NCBI GenBank assembly: GCA_014529385.2
Contig: CM043967.1
Location: 131,189,182-131,253,181 of the forward strand
Direction: 5' to 3'
Length of the DNA: 64,000 nucleotides
DNA from: Adiantum capillus-veneris
Lineage: Eukaryota; Streptophyta; Polypodiopsida; Polypodiales; Pteridaceae
A program made the translations under genes and the position numbers. The notes under the pieces are model-generated. The model saw only the letters and a list, made by a program, of their open reading frames with translations. It was not told where the DNA came from and searched no databases. Shown one piece after another: positions 55,101-64,000 of the stretch (the stretch's first letter is position 1; every line of letters starts with the position of its first letter).

Positions 55101-56438
55101 AAGTCTAGCAAGTGCGGATACAGACAAGAGATTCTTCTTGATCCCAGGTACATAAAGTGCATCAACAAGTGTGAAGGAACTGCCATTAGCAGCAGTGAGC
55201 ACAATCTTTCCAACTCCCTGAACTGGATAAGAGGCGTTGTTGGCACAAGTGACTGAATTCCCATGAGGGACAGACTCGAGAGAGGTAAACAATTCACGAT
55301 GTGAGGTAATGTGCTTTGTAGCACCACTGTCGAAATACCACACATGTGAATCTGCAGCAACTGACAAGCATGCATCATGGACAGCAGGATTGTAAGTGCA
55401 CTCTACGCTAAAAGCCCATTCTGCATCAACATCAGCATCACAATCTCCTTTCACAGAAGACTCAACAATGGCTGCATTTGTAGTGGAACCAGCATTTGCA
55501 GTGGAACCACCCTCTTTCTTCTTAGCCTCTTTGGCCTTCAACTTAGGACACAACTTGATCAAGTGATCATTGGCTTTACAATAATGGCAACGCATCTTCT
55601 TTTTGCCCTTATCACCAGAATTGCCAAACGAAGTGCTGCCACCAGAAGCATTAGGAACAGAATTTTTGCCACTCACAGCAGAACCATAAGAAGTGGCTGC
55701 ATTACTGTTACCACCCTTTCTTTGAGAAGCAATAAAAGCCTGTTCAACTGCACGCTGCCTAGTCCTGTTTTTTCTAGAAAGTGACTCTTGCAACAGCAAT
55801 GTGCATAATGCATCAAACTTGACAACTTCAGGATTTCCTTGGGTCATCAGTCTCCAAGTACTAGCAAAAGTCTGGTAGGAATCTGGTAAGGCATCAAGAA
55901 CAGTCTGCACAAGGGAACTGTCCGAAATGACTTCACCTGCAGAAATGAGTTGCTCATTGATATCCTTGACACTAGCAAGGAAAGTGTCCATATCATCTTC
56001 CTCATGCATAATCTTCGACTCTAGCTCTTTACGCAGCAAAGCAATTTTAGCCTCATTGCGGCTTGCATAAAGACCTGCTAGAATATCCCAAGCTTGTTTT
56101 GCAGATTTTGCTGAACGGATGTGAGGAATAATGGTGCGCTTCACAGACAACGCAATCAATGCATGACCCTGCGCATCCTTAGCATCCCAACGAGCTTGTT
56201 CTGCCGTAGGCAAAACAACTCTAACAGCTGCAATCCTTGCAGCAAGACCTGCAACATCCTCAACATCGCCTACATCTTCAGAACCAGGACGTACATCAAT
56301 GCCCTGCACTATGTTCCAGACACCTTTTGACACAAGAACATGTTGCATCATATAAGCCCACATAGGGTAGTTGTCCCCATCCAACCTGTCCTCAGCAGCA
56401 AACATCTTGAACACATCTGTGTTGTTGTTGTCAGCCAT
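52152..56438 (-). CDS. Unit A gag-pol polyprotein (Ty1/copia), full-length and open
   Basis: About 1428 codons from ATG 56438 (MADNNNTDVFKMFAAEDRLD); the frame stays open 21 codons further upstream, but the homologous gag in Y aligns from this Met. Domains by approximate residue: gag UBN2 60-230; zinc knuckle CHYCKANDHLIKLC near 305; protease VWYFDSGATKHIT near 390; gag-pre-integrase LWHARFGHLNFASLL with CEGCILGKMQ near 530-570; integrase core with LVHSDVCG, TFIDDYSRHAW and PQQNGVAERKN supplying the D, D, E triad, 590-720; RT 990-1230 with TAFLNGDIFEEV and VLYVDDLLITG; RNase H with FSDSDWAG, SSCEAEY and YTDSQSA to the end. No residue of the catalytic sets I can check is lost. It is the only full-length open reading frame of its kind in the window. 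It should give capsid, protease, integrase and RT/RNase H. Confidence 0.95.
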   Translation of the reverse strand: MADNNNTDVFKMFAAEDRLDGDNYPMWAYMMQHVLVSKGVWNIVQGIDVRPGSEDVGDVEDVAGLAARIAAVRVVLPTAEQARWDAKDAQGHALIALSVKRTIIPHIRSAKSAKQAWDILAGLYASRNEAKIALLRKELESKIMHEEDDMDTFLASVKDINEQLISAGEVISDSSLVQTVLDALPDSYQTFASTWRLMTQGNPEVVKFDALCTLLLQESLSRKNRTRQRAVEQAFIASQRKGGNSNAATSYGSAVSGKNSVPNASGGSTSFGNSGDKGKKKMRCHYCKANDHLIKLCPKLKAKEAKKKEGGSTANAGSTTNAAIVESSVKGDCDADVDAEWAFSVECTYNPAVHDACLSVAADSHVWYFDSGATKHITSHRELFTSLESVPHGNSVTCANNASYPVQGVGKIVLTAANGSSFTLVDALYVPGIKKNLLSVSALARLGLVVKFVDDRCTVHDLSFGDEIVASGLLCRGLYKLTLYDKCGQNFANAVANSRAISDAKLWHARFGHLNFASLLRLQKSDMVVSLPSLEAPVKHVCEGCILGKMQRSKFPKDGSVRATCRLQLVHSDVCGPMQTPSLGNYLYFVTFIDDYSRHAWVFPLKAKSEVFMCFKQFLAMAENVSKRTMGTLRSDRGGEYMSHEFNAFLASRGIKHQCTVPYTPQQNGVAERKNRSLTEMARCMVKSQALLHSFWLEAIMCATYVLNRCPTKALQSITPYEAWHDRKPSIEHMRVFGCLAYALVPQVQRRKLDDKAVKCIFVGYSVESKGYRLYHPQTKRILVSRDVVFVEDSVQPLLSCTRDSNVSSQDIYDTLLPLFSGGNTNVSFNEANVQPMGVSENVLEQPITDADVHDVLDEERAENEQARGMPKWLVHTLRDSKLDAPLSSRTRSGSRHASSASDCYALAVSSLHDVEEPLSFDEAQNSENWIAAMKSEYDALLENDTWTLCDLPPGKKAIGTKWVYKLKRKPDGEIDRHKARLVAKGYAQQKGIDYEETFAPTCRMTTVRFLCALAAHFGWDVHQSDIVTAFLNGDIFEEVFVTQPRGFFIKGQEDKVCKCKKALYGLKQSPRAWYEKADTHLVKRGFRNSPTESALYVKREDDVFLIVVLYVDDLLITGPNERHIAEFKADLNATFKMKDLGLLHHYLGIQFKQCDGGIALCQKSYIETLLCKFGLEDCKPIATPMETGLKLSLHDAGDPADVTLYQTAVGCLIYVCNTRPDIQFAVSQVSRFMHSPGSKHWQAVKRIFRYLSGTLHLGLFYPKGGSLPPDLHAFSDSDWAGCFDTRVSTSGFCFMLGSSCISWLSKKQPTVATSSCEAEYRAVFTATVECVWLRRLMADLGVGQDTANTIYTDSQSALAVARNPVFHARTKHIEVHYHYVRERLSAGEISLAYVPTQDNLADLFTKALSREKLEAFRKALGLLPFVD

Positions 56439-56645
56439 GGTAAATGCTGCACCTGATGTGAAAACTGCCCGAAAATAGGAGAAACAGAGCGGAAACAACA
56501 CGTGCTATATAGCACAAACCGTAGAAGACTATAAGGCACCTGTTATGCAGAAAACGGCACTGACAGAAAATCTGCACAAAATGACGAAATAGCCTGTGCA
56601 GTACTGCCTGTAGTGGAAACGGAGGCCGAAATGAGCCCAAATAGA

Positions 56646-56870
56646 GGTTGGAATTAGGGGTGCAGAAACGCACACAGCTTGGAGAAGACGAAGGAAGCTC
56701 AAGGCACACAATAGAGAGTGTATTACTTAGTGTGCAATGGAAAGATAGATAGCCCTAGAGTGATGGGCGTATATACAATGCTCGGGGAAAAAAACCTCCT
56801 AAAGAGAGAAAAATTACCCCGGCGATCCTAGTGTGTTCACACACATCACTACCACATGTATATGGTAACA
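56646..56870 (-). repeat. LTR2 (middle LTR, shared by A and B)
   Basis: About 225 bp. Its right end carries the TTGTTACC/TGTTACC start next to PPT of B (56871-56882). Its left end in plus orientation reads gaggttggaatt instead of tgttggaatt, so the terminal CA of the LTR is lost at the junction with unit A leader. Confidence 0.85.
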
Positions 56871-56944
56871 AATCCCCCTGGAGTCATGCCGTGAACGAGA
56901 GCTGGCACATGAGTAAAGGGAAGTGCCATGCCCTGAGGACATGA

Positions 56945-59900
56945 TCAGTCCACAAAGGGGAGCAAGCCCAAAGCTTTGCGGAAAGCTTCAAGCTTCCCAC
57001 GAGACAATGCCTTTGTGAAAAGATCTCCAAGGTTGTCCTGTGTTGGCACATAAGCCAAGCTGATCTCTCCTGCTGAGAGCCTCTCCCTGACATAGTGGTA
57101 ATGCACCTCAATGTGCTTTGTGCGAGCATGAAAAACTGGGTTCCTCGCAACTGCCAATGCGCTCTGACTGTCAGTGTAGATAGTGTTGCCAGTGTCCTGT
57201 CCAACACCCAAGTCAGCCATAAGGCGTCTGAGCCATACACACTCAACCGTAGCTGTGAAGACTGCCCTGTACTCAGCCTCACAACTCGAAGTGGCCACAG
57301 TAGGTTGCTTCTTGCTCAACCATGATATACATGAACTGCCAAGCATGAAACAAAAACCACTTGTGGACACTCGCGTGTCAAAACAACCAGCCCAATCTGA
57401 GTCCGAAAAAGCATGTAAGTCTGGCGGCAATGATCCCCCCTTGGGATAAAACAAGCCAAGATGTAAAGTGCCACTAAGGTAGCGGAAAATCCTCTTGACA
57501 GCCTGCCAATGCTTAGACCCTGGGCTATGCATAAATCTGCTGACCTGCGAGACTGCAAACTGAATATCTGGCCTCGTGTTGCATACATAAATGAGGCAGC
57601 CAACAGCAGTTTGGTAAAGAGTGACATCAGCAGGATCGCCAGCATCATGTAGACTCAACTTCAAACCTGTTTCCATGGGAGTGGCAATAGGTTTGCAATC
57701 CTCAAGTCCAAACTTACATAGCAATGTCTCTATGTAACTTTTCTGACACAAGGCAATACCACCATCACACTGCTTAAACTGTATACCCAAGTAATGATGC
57801 AACAGCCCCAAATCTTTCATCTTGAAAGTAGCATTTAAATCAGCCTTAAATTCAGCAATATGTCTCTCATTTGGTCCAGTGATCAACAAATCATCAACAT
57901 AAAGAACCACAATGAGAAGTACATCACCCTTAAGCTTGACATATAATGCGCTTTCTGTTGGACTGTTACGAAAGCCTCGTTTAACCAAATGAGTGTCAGC
58001 TTTCTCATACCAAGCACGAGGAGATTGCTTCAACCCATACAAAGCTTTCTTACATCTGCACACTTTGTCCTCTTGTCCTTCTATGACAAAACCGCGAGGC
58101 TGCGTTACATAAACTTCCTCAAATATGTCACCATTCAAGAAAGCAGTAACAATGTCTGATTGATGTACATCCCAACCAAAATGAGCTGCCAATGCACATA
58201 GAAAACGCATAGTAGTCATACGACAAGTGGGAGCAAAAGTCTCTTCATAATCTATGCCTTTTTGCTGTGCATAACCCTTTGCAACAAGTCGAGCCTTATG
58301 GTGATCGATCTCACCATCCGGCTTGCATTTCAACTTGTAAACCCACTTCGTACCAATGGCCTTTTTGCCAGGAGGCAAATCACATAAAGTCCATGTGTCA
58401 TTTTCTATAAGTGCATCATATTCTAATTGCATGGCAGTCATCCAATTTTCTGAATTCTGTGCTTCATCAAACGACAGAGGCTCCTCAACATCATGTAAGC
58501 TAGACACAGCCAAAGCCTAACAATCTGATGCATAAGATGCATGGCGAGAGCCTGAACGAGTACGACTAGACAGAGGTGCATCCAATTTACTGTCACGCAA
58601 AGTGTGCACCAGCCATTTTGGCATACCTCTAGCCTGCTCATTTTCAGCCCTTTCCTCATCAAGTACATCATGTACATCTGCATCAGTAATAGGCTGTTCT
58701 AAAACATTTTCAGAAACCCCCATAGGCTGTACATTTGCCTCATTGAAACTTACATTCGTATTTCCACCACTGAAAAGAGGCAACAAAGTGTCATAAATGT
58801 CCTGTGAGCTTACATTACTGTCTCTAGTACATGACAGCAAGGGCTGAACAGAGTCTTCCACAAACACTACATCCCGTGAAACCAGAATACGTTTTGTTTG
58901 CGGATGATACAACCTGTAACCTTTGCTTTCAACACTATAACCAACAAAAATACATTTGACAGCCTTATCATCCAATTTTCTGCGCTGCACTTGTGGCACC
59001 AAAGCATATGCCAAACAGCCAAAAACACGCATGTGCTCAATAGAAGGTTTTCTATCATGCCATGCTTCATATGGAGTAATAGACTGCAAAGCTTTCGTAG
59101 GACACCTGTTAAGTACATAAGTGGCACACATGATGGCCTCAAGCCAAAAAGAATGCAGCAAAGCTTGACTTTTGACCATACATCGTGCCATTTCCGTAAG
59201 TGACCTGTTTTTCCTCTCAGCAACACCATTTTACTAAGGTGTATAAGGCACTGTACATTGGTGTTTTATCCCACGACTAGCCAGAAATGCATTAAATTCA
59301 TGAGACATAAACTCTCCCCCTCGATCGGAACGGAGGGTGCCCGTAGTACATTTCGAGACATTTTCAGCCATAGCCAAAAATTGTTTGAAGCACATTAAAA
59401 CTTCAGACTTCGCTTTAAGCAGAAATACCCATGCATGCCTGGAGTAATCATCAATGAAAGTCACGAAGTACAGGTAGTTGCCCAAGGACGGAGTTTGCAT
59501 GGGCCCACAAACATCACTATGCACAAGCTGCAACCTGCATGTGGCCCGAACTGAACCATCCTTTGGAAACTTAGAACGCTGCATCTTACCCAAAATACAG
59601 CCTTCACAAACATGTTTGACAGGTGCTTCAAGAGGTGGCAAAGAAGTAACCATATCCGATTTCTCCAAATACAGAAAACTGACAAAATTCAGATGACCAA
59701 AACGTGCATGCAAAAGTTTTGCATCTGAAATAGCCCTTGAATCTGCAAAGCATTTGTAAAATTTTGTCCACACTTGCCATACAAAGTGAGCTTATATAGC
59801 CCACGGCACAAAAGGCCAGATGCAACAATTTCATCACCAAAACTGAGATCATGAACTGTAAATCTGTCATCCACAAATTTGACTACAAGTCCAAGTCTAG

Positions 59901-61232
59901 CAAGTGCGGATACAGACAAGAGATTCTTCTTGATCCCAGGTACATAAAGTGCATCAACAAGTGTGAAGGAACTGCCATTTGCAACAGTAAGCACAATCTT
60001 TCCAACTCTTTGAACATGGATAAGAGGCATTGTTGGCACAAGTGACAAAATTCCCATGAGGGACAGACTCGAGAGAGGTGAACAATTCACGATGTGAGGT
60101 AAAGTGCTTTGTAGCACCACTGTCAAAATACCACACATGTGAATCTGAAGCAACTGACAAGCATGCATCATGGACAACAGGATTGTAAGTGCACTATGCG
60201 CTAAAAGCCCATTCTGCATCAACATCAGCAACACAGTCTCCTTTCACAGAAGACTCAACAATGGCTGCATTTGTAGTGGAACCAGCATTTGCAGTGGAAC
60301 CACCCTCTTTCTTCTTAGCCTCTTTGGCCTTCAACTTAGGACACGACTTGATCAAATGATTATTAGCTTTACAATAATGGCAACGCATCTTCTTTTTGCC
60401 CGTATCACCAGAATTGCCAGACGAATTGCTGACAGCAGAAGTATTAGGAACAGAAGTTTTGCCACTCGCAGCAGAACCATAAGAAGTGGCTGCATTGCTG
60501 TTACCACCCTTTCTTTGAGAAGCAATAAAAGCCTGTTCAACTGCACGCTGTTTAGTCCTGTTTTTTCTAGAAAGTGACTCTTGCAACAGCAATGTGTATA
60601 ATGCATCAAACTTGACAACTTCAAGACTGCCTTGGGTCATCAGTGTCCAAGTACTAGTAAAAGTCTGGTAGGAATCTGGTAAGGCATCACGAACAGTCTG
60701 CACAAGGGAACTGTTTGAAATGACTTGACCTGCAGAAATAAGTTTCTCATTGATATCCTTGATACTAGCAAGGAAAGTGTCCATATCATCTTCCTCATGC
60801 ATAATCTTCGACTCCAGCTCTTTATGCAGCAAAGCAATTTTACCCTCATTGCGGCTTGCATAAAGACCTGCTAGAATATCCCAAGCCTGTTTTGTAGATT
60901 TTGCTAAACGGATGTAAGGAACAATGGTGCGCTTCACAGACAATGCAATCAATGCATGAGCCTGCGCACCCTTTACATCCCAACGAGCTTGTTCTGCCGT
61001 ATGCAAAACAACTCTAACAGCAGCAATCCTTGCAGAAAGACCTGCAACATCCTCAACCTCGCCTACATCCTCAGAACCAGGACGTACATCAATGCCCTAC
61101 ACAATGTTCCAGGCGTCCTTTGACACAAGAACATGTTGCATCATATAAGCCACATAGGGTAGTTGTCCCCATCCAACCTGTCCTCAACAGCAAACATCTT
61201 GAACACATCTGTGTTGTTGTTGTCAGCCATGG
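56945..61232 (-). pseudogene. Unit B gag-pol (Ty1/copia), disabled copy of A
   Basis: Colinear with A from the gag ATG (near 61232) to the same stop position (56945), but broken: a 1-base deletion and a TAG early in gag near 61100-61150; frameshifts near 60190, 60015 and 59755; adjacent TAG and TAA in place of the two Gln codons of PQQNG near 59233; and a TAG replacing the Tyr codon of DCYA near 58516. The last open segment, 58513-56945 (522 codons), contains a complete-looking RT/RNase H with LYVDDLLITG and YTDSQSA. Similarity to A is very high, so the damage is recent relative to the other remnants here. Confidence 0.9.
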
Positions 61233-61434
61233 TAAATATTGCACCTCATGTGAAAACTGCCCGAAAATAGGAGAAACAGAGCGGAAACAACACGTGCTAT
61301 ATAGCACAAACCGTAGAAGACTATAAGGCATGTGTTATGCAGGAAACGGCACTGACAGAAATTTTACACAAAATGACGAAATAGCCTGTGCAGTACTGCC
61401 TGTAGTGGAAATGGAGGCCGAAATGAGCCCAAAT

Positions 61435-61580
61435 CAAAAAACTAAGCAGACGCTTGTCCAAAATATTTATCGACCTGGGAACGCTCGCCAAACCTCACTG
61501 TAATCGGAGAAAGTGAGCAGACGCGTGCTGGAGCAGCTGGCGACTAAGCCCGGGAGGACGTAACTTGCTCTGATACCAAT
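61435..61580 (-). promoter_or_regulatory. Unit B leader with primer binding site
   Basis: On the minus strand directly after LTR3: ATTGGTATCAGAGCAAGTT, an exact match to the initiator tRNA-Met-type plant PBS core TGGTATCAGAGC, followed by a GC-rich 130-bp leader with CTCCCGGGCTTAGTCGCC. This whole segment is absent from unit A. Confidence 0.9.
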
Positions 61581-61807
61581 TGTTGGAATTAGTGTTGCAG
61601 AAAAACGCACATAGCTTGGAGAAGATGAAGGAAGCTCAAGGCACACAATAGAGAGTGTATCACTTAGTGTGCAATGGAAAGATAGATAGCCCTAGAGTGA
61701 TAGACGTATATACAATGCTCGAGGGAAAAAACCTTCTAAAGAGGGAAAAAATGTCCCGGCGGTCCTAGTGTGTTCACACACATCACTACCACATGTATAT
61801 GGTAACA
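61581..61807 (-). repeat. LTR3 (5' LTR of unit B)
   Basis: 227 bp, TG...CA ends intact on both sides. A TATA-like GTATATAC lies at 61706-61714. It would drive transcription of B and, by readthrough, of A. Confidence 0.9.
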
Positions 61808-62263
61808 TTCATTAACGATTATTGCTAGGTCTGGTAGCTTTTCAATAAAAGAAGTACCACAGCACGCTCTCGAAAGACAGACAGTGGAGACCATACTACT
61901 GAGGATTGTAAGCTAAAATTATGTTCTCCAATGATTTCAAATTCTAGAGTGAGAGCATCTTTGAGAATATGAGCCATCACATTAGGGTCGTACTCCTCAG
62001 AACCCTTCCCTAGCACTGCATGTCATGCTGCAGTGCGGGGATCTAATTGGAATGCAGGGGGAAGGCTAGCCATTGCTTAAGAGAACAAGAAGGGACCTTT
62101 TGAAGCCGTTGTCAATCCGAGAGGTGTCGATGAGCTCCCGGATCAGTTGCCGTGGATGTATGAACAGCTCTCTTAACTGCATCCTGAAGACCAAGCTGAG
62201 GGATGGCCTTGACCCACTCCTCGCCTGACTGCTTTCGAGTGCCCGCAAAGCCCTAACCTCTTT

Positions 62264-62265
<2 letters not shown>
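61808..62265. other. Anonymous flank of the composite
   Basis: Two short minus-strand frames (62016-61825 and 62248-62066) are open but unrecognised. If the pentamers are a true target duplication, this sequence was once continuous with the LINE endonuclease region at 51845. I could not confirm LINE motifs in it. Confidence 0.45.
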
Positions 62266-62304
<39 letters not shown>

Positions 62305-62882
62305 ACTTTGACATGGTATCAAAACTCTGTGCTTATTAATCTTTAAAGGAGAAGCGCATGAAGAGGAAAGGAGTAGCTAAAGGTGGTAAACCTCGACATC
62401 AGTGTATGGAGATTGAAACACTGTGTAGATGAAGAAATCCTCGGCAGCGTTTTTCCTTAGCATTTTAAAATGAAGGGAAAGTAGTTCCATCGACGTTTTC
62501 CTTGACAACGGCATTTTGCGAGGCAGGTAATGGAGGGTTCAAATGTTTTGAGACACGCTACGGAGGCAACTACCGATAGCCCATGTTTTAGCGTTCTGAG
62601 ACGCAGCAGCAACAGTAAGAAAATCTAGGGGATCAACCTACCAACAGGGGGGCTTTTATGGCTGCTTTTTGAGACGCCCATGGATTTTCTGGCCCTAAGC
62701 CAGGTGGAGCATTTTGTTGGCAATGCCTGCTTTTGCTTTGCAGGTAGTGATATAGACGTGGTGTTTATCATATCTTGCACAAATTTTTTTTACTTTATTT
62801 TAATCTATTTTTTAAGGCTTCTTAATGAAAATAGCTTGCGTAAAAAAAGACTTTGCCGATCTTTCATTTGCATTGCCATTCA

Positions 62883-62926
<44 letters not shown>

Positions 62927-64000
62927 ACAGCAAGCAGTGTCGTCGTCCGTGCGTTAGTGACGGCCTTATTACGCAAAGCAATCCATGGGAGCATTTTGAG
63001 AGGCATCCCACCTGCGGCAATAAGTTTGTGCTCGACTTGGTTGCGGTTTGAAAATGCTAGTAGTGGAGCCACTAGTTGAGATGCTTGGCAAAGTCGGGCT
63101 CCATCGACAAAGATGGACCAAGATCAACCATTGGCTATAGAAAGTGGTTGGATTAGCACTCAATTAGCTACCTCGGCACACACAAAGACCTCGAGGGAGG
63201 TACGAGTCCATTGATTTTAAGATTCAAAGCCAAAGGAAAATAGAAGGGCATGCACAAGGACAAAGGCAAAGGCAAGCTTGATGAGGACAGCAGTGATAGC
63301 CTTTCCACCTAGGAGACTAGCATGGCACATGTAGCGATGGCCACAGTGGCCTCGATGCTAGATTTCTAGTCCGATCTGGGGATTGTTAGAACATCTTCAG
63401 CCAAGGAGAGGCACATGAGCAATAGAGAGGGGCAATTGGAGATCCCTATACTTGATTTGAAGTCGTGTGTCGGAGTACAAGGCTCTCTTTGAACCCGGTG
63501 TTGGAGATCAAGGCACATTGCATCTGGCAAGGAACCAACATGACGTATACAAAACACTATGGTTGTCCGCATAATACATTGTTGTTGGTCAGATTATGCA
63601 TTGGATGTGTTCCAAAGCTCATTGCCTTGAAAGTTTGGACAAATGTGTTCACATTTCACAAATGGGGATTCTTGGACGTAGTGTGGTCTTCATTTCAACT
63701 TTGTATGAGGCAATCAGTGCTCAAGATGGCATTATATTCAAGAACAAGGCAATGGTTCCACGACCGAGTATCCAACGGAAAGGATCCTTTGCTGGGGTGT
63801 CCATGATAGCTTCTTCATCGACTTGATCTACCTACATATGAGCTACAGAGAGGGTGTTAAAATTTATGCATCTCAAGTGAATGCCCAATGTGATCCTAGA
63901 TATTAATTTGTCCTCTAGGTATATATTTTACTTATTTGACAAGATTTTAGGTAGTACAATTTCCTTCGGGTAGTATATAAGCAAACTCGAGCCCCCCATT
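62266..64000 (+). mobile_element. Short non-autonomous LTR element Z2, 3' LTR runs off the window
   Basis: The 5' LTR end has (CT)n (62266-62300) then catca and TTTGACATGGTATCAAAAC, a good tRNA-iMet-type PBS. The internal region (about 62310-63853) has a (CT)n at 62887-62925 and the same block order as Z1 (ggaaccaacatgacgtata, acactatggttgtc, attcttggacgtagtgtggtct). A purine tract gagagggtg precedes the 3' LTR at 63855 (TGTTAAAATTTATGC), which has a TATA-like agtatataag at 63974. No recognisable coding domain is present. Confidence 0.7.

Larger units (their letters stand above)
51851..61807 (-). mobile_element. Composite Ty1/copia element: LTR1-A-LTR2-B-LTR3
   Basis: Three LTRs of about 226 bp in the same orientation (51851-52076, about 56646-56870, 61581-61807) separate two near-identical internal regions. 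Only the outermost ends are flanked by similar pentamers: tccat at 51846-51850 and ttcat at 61808-61812, four of five identical, as expected for one insertion event followed by a point change. LTRs start TGTTACCATATACATG and end AATTCCAACA on the minus strand. Known: such tandem arrays arise by unequal recombination between LTRs or by insertion of a recombinant cDNA. The target was the LINE. Confidence 0.85.

Noticed and set aside
53474-55784. Plus-strand and alternate-frame open frames across unit A (for example 54105-54407, 55377-55784)
   Set aside because: Shadows of the intact minus-strand gag-pol; the same shadows recur in unit B.
61825-62248. Minus-strand frames as a host gene exon or the missing LINE 5' part
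   Set aside because: No motif of either kind could be recognised, and frames do not join across the target-site duplication.
1-64000. tRNA, rRNA or snRNA genes
   Set aside because: No A-box/B-box pairs with cloverleaf folding or rRNA signatures seen; the tRNA-like matches are all primer binding sites next to LTR ends.

Overview
The window looks like intergenic heterochromatin of a land plant with a large, repeat-rich nuclear genome. The evidence is Ty1/copia and Ty3/gypsy LTR retrotransposons, an L1-type LINE, CACTA (En/Spm) DNA transposons with the plant-specific Tnp2 / DUF4218 / DUF4216 / Transposase_24 protein set, spliceosomal GT-AG introns inside the CACTA genes, tRNA-iMet-type primer binding sites, and many long (GA/CT)n and (GT/AC)n microsatellites. 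I suspect a fern or another non-seed plant from the style of the copia polyprotein and the GA-rich microsatellites, but the sequence does not settle this. I found no intact host gene, no tRNA or rRNA gene, and no CRISPR.

Layout, left to right. 1-5214: minus-strand CACTA element (CACTA-1) running off the left edge. It has a three-exon ORF1 that reads open, an internally deleted TnpD/Tnp2 gene with a 57-bp tandem duplication at the scar, a fragment of a heavy-metal-associated (HMA) host gene lodged in its 5' region, a perfect 50-bp-arm hairpin, and a recognisable terminus ending at 5214. 5237-8990: minus-strand copia-like element X (3' LTR, PPT, gag with zinc knuckle, no pol), whose LTR is split by a plus-strand copia copy Y (5421-about 7668). 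About 8995-10590: short non-autonomous LTR element Z1. 10621-11038: an LTR of family X. 11-16.6 kb: largely anonymous, with microsatellites and a 62-bp tandem repeat. 16.6-18.5 kb: decayed gypsy gag (+). 20.97-22.6 kb: decayed gypsy protease/RT (-). 23.3-25.2 kb: decayed copia RT/RNase H (-). 25.7-28.4 kb: AT-rich, with a tandem array at 26.3 kb.

28450-35228: a gypsy-type element (-) with 1.4-1.6 kb LTRs. It has a gag followed in the same frame by two unrecognised ORFs, one with a predicted membrane segment, and no RT. About 36490-41587: plus-strand CACTA-2, decayed, with its 3' terminus visible. About 41924-47793: decayed copia W (+). 48716-48910: solo/partial Z LTR. 49135-51845: decayed L1-type LINE (-), into which a composite copia has inserted. 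51851-61807: three LTRs and two internal regions (LTR1-A-LTR2-B-LTR3, minus strand) flanked by nearly identical 5-bp target sites. Unit A carries a full-length open gag-pol but lacks its PBS; unit B keeps a good PBS but is riddled with stops. 62265-64000: Z2, a second copy of the short non-autonomous element.

The genes do not form a host pathway; the story is mobile-element biology: nesting, gene-fragment capture, recombinant tandem LTR elements and non-autonomous derivatives. The observations most worth following are the HMA fragment captured by CACTA-1, the extra ORFs in the gypsy-type element, and the composite copia in which coding capacity and PBS sit in different units.
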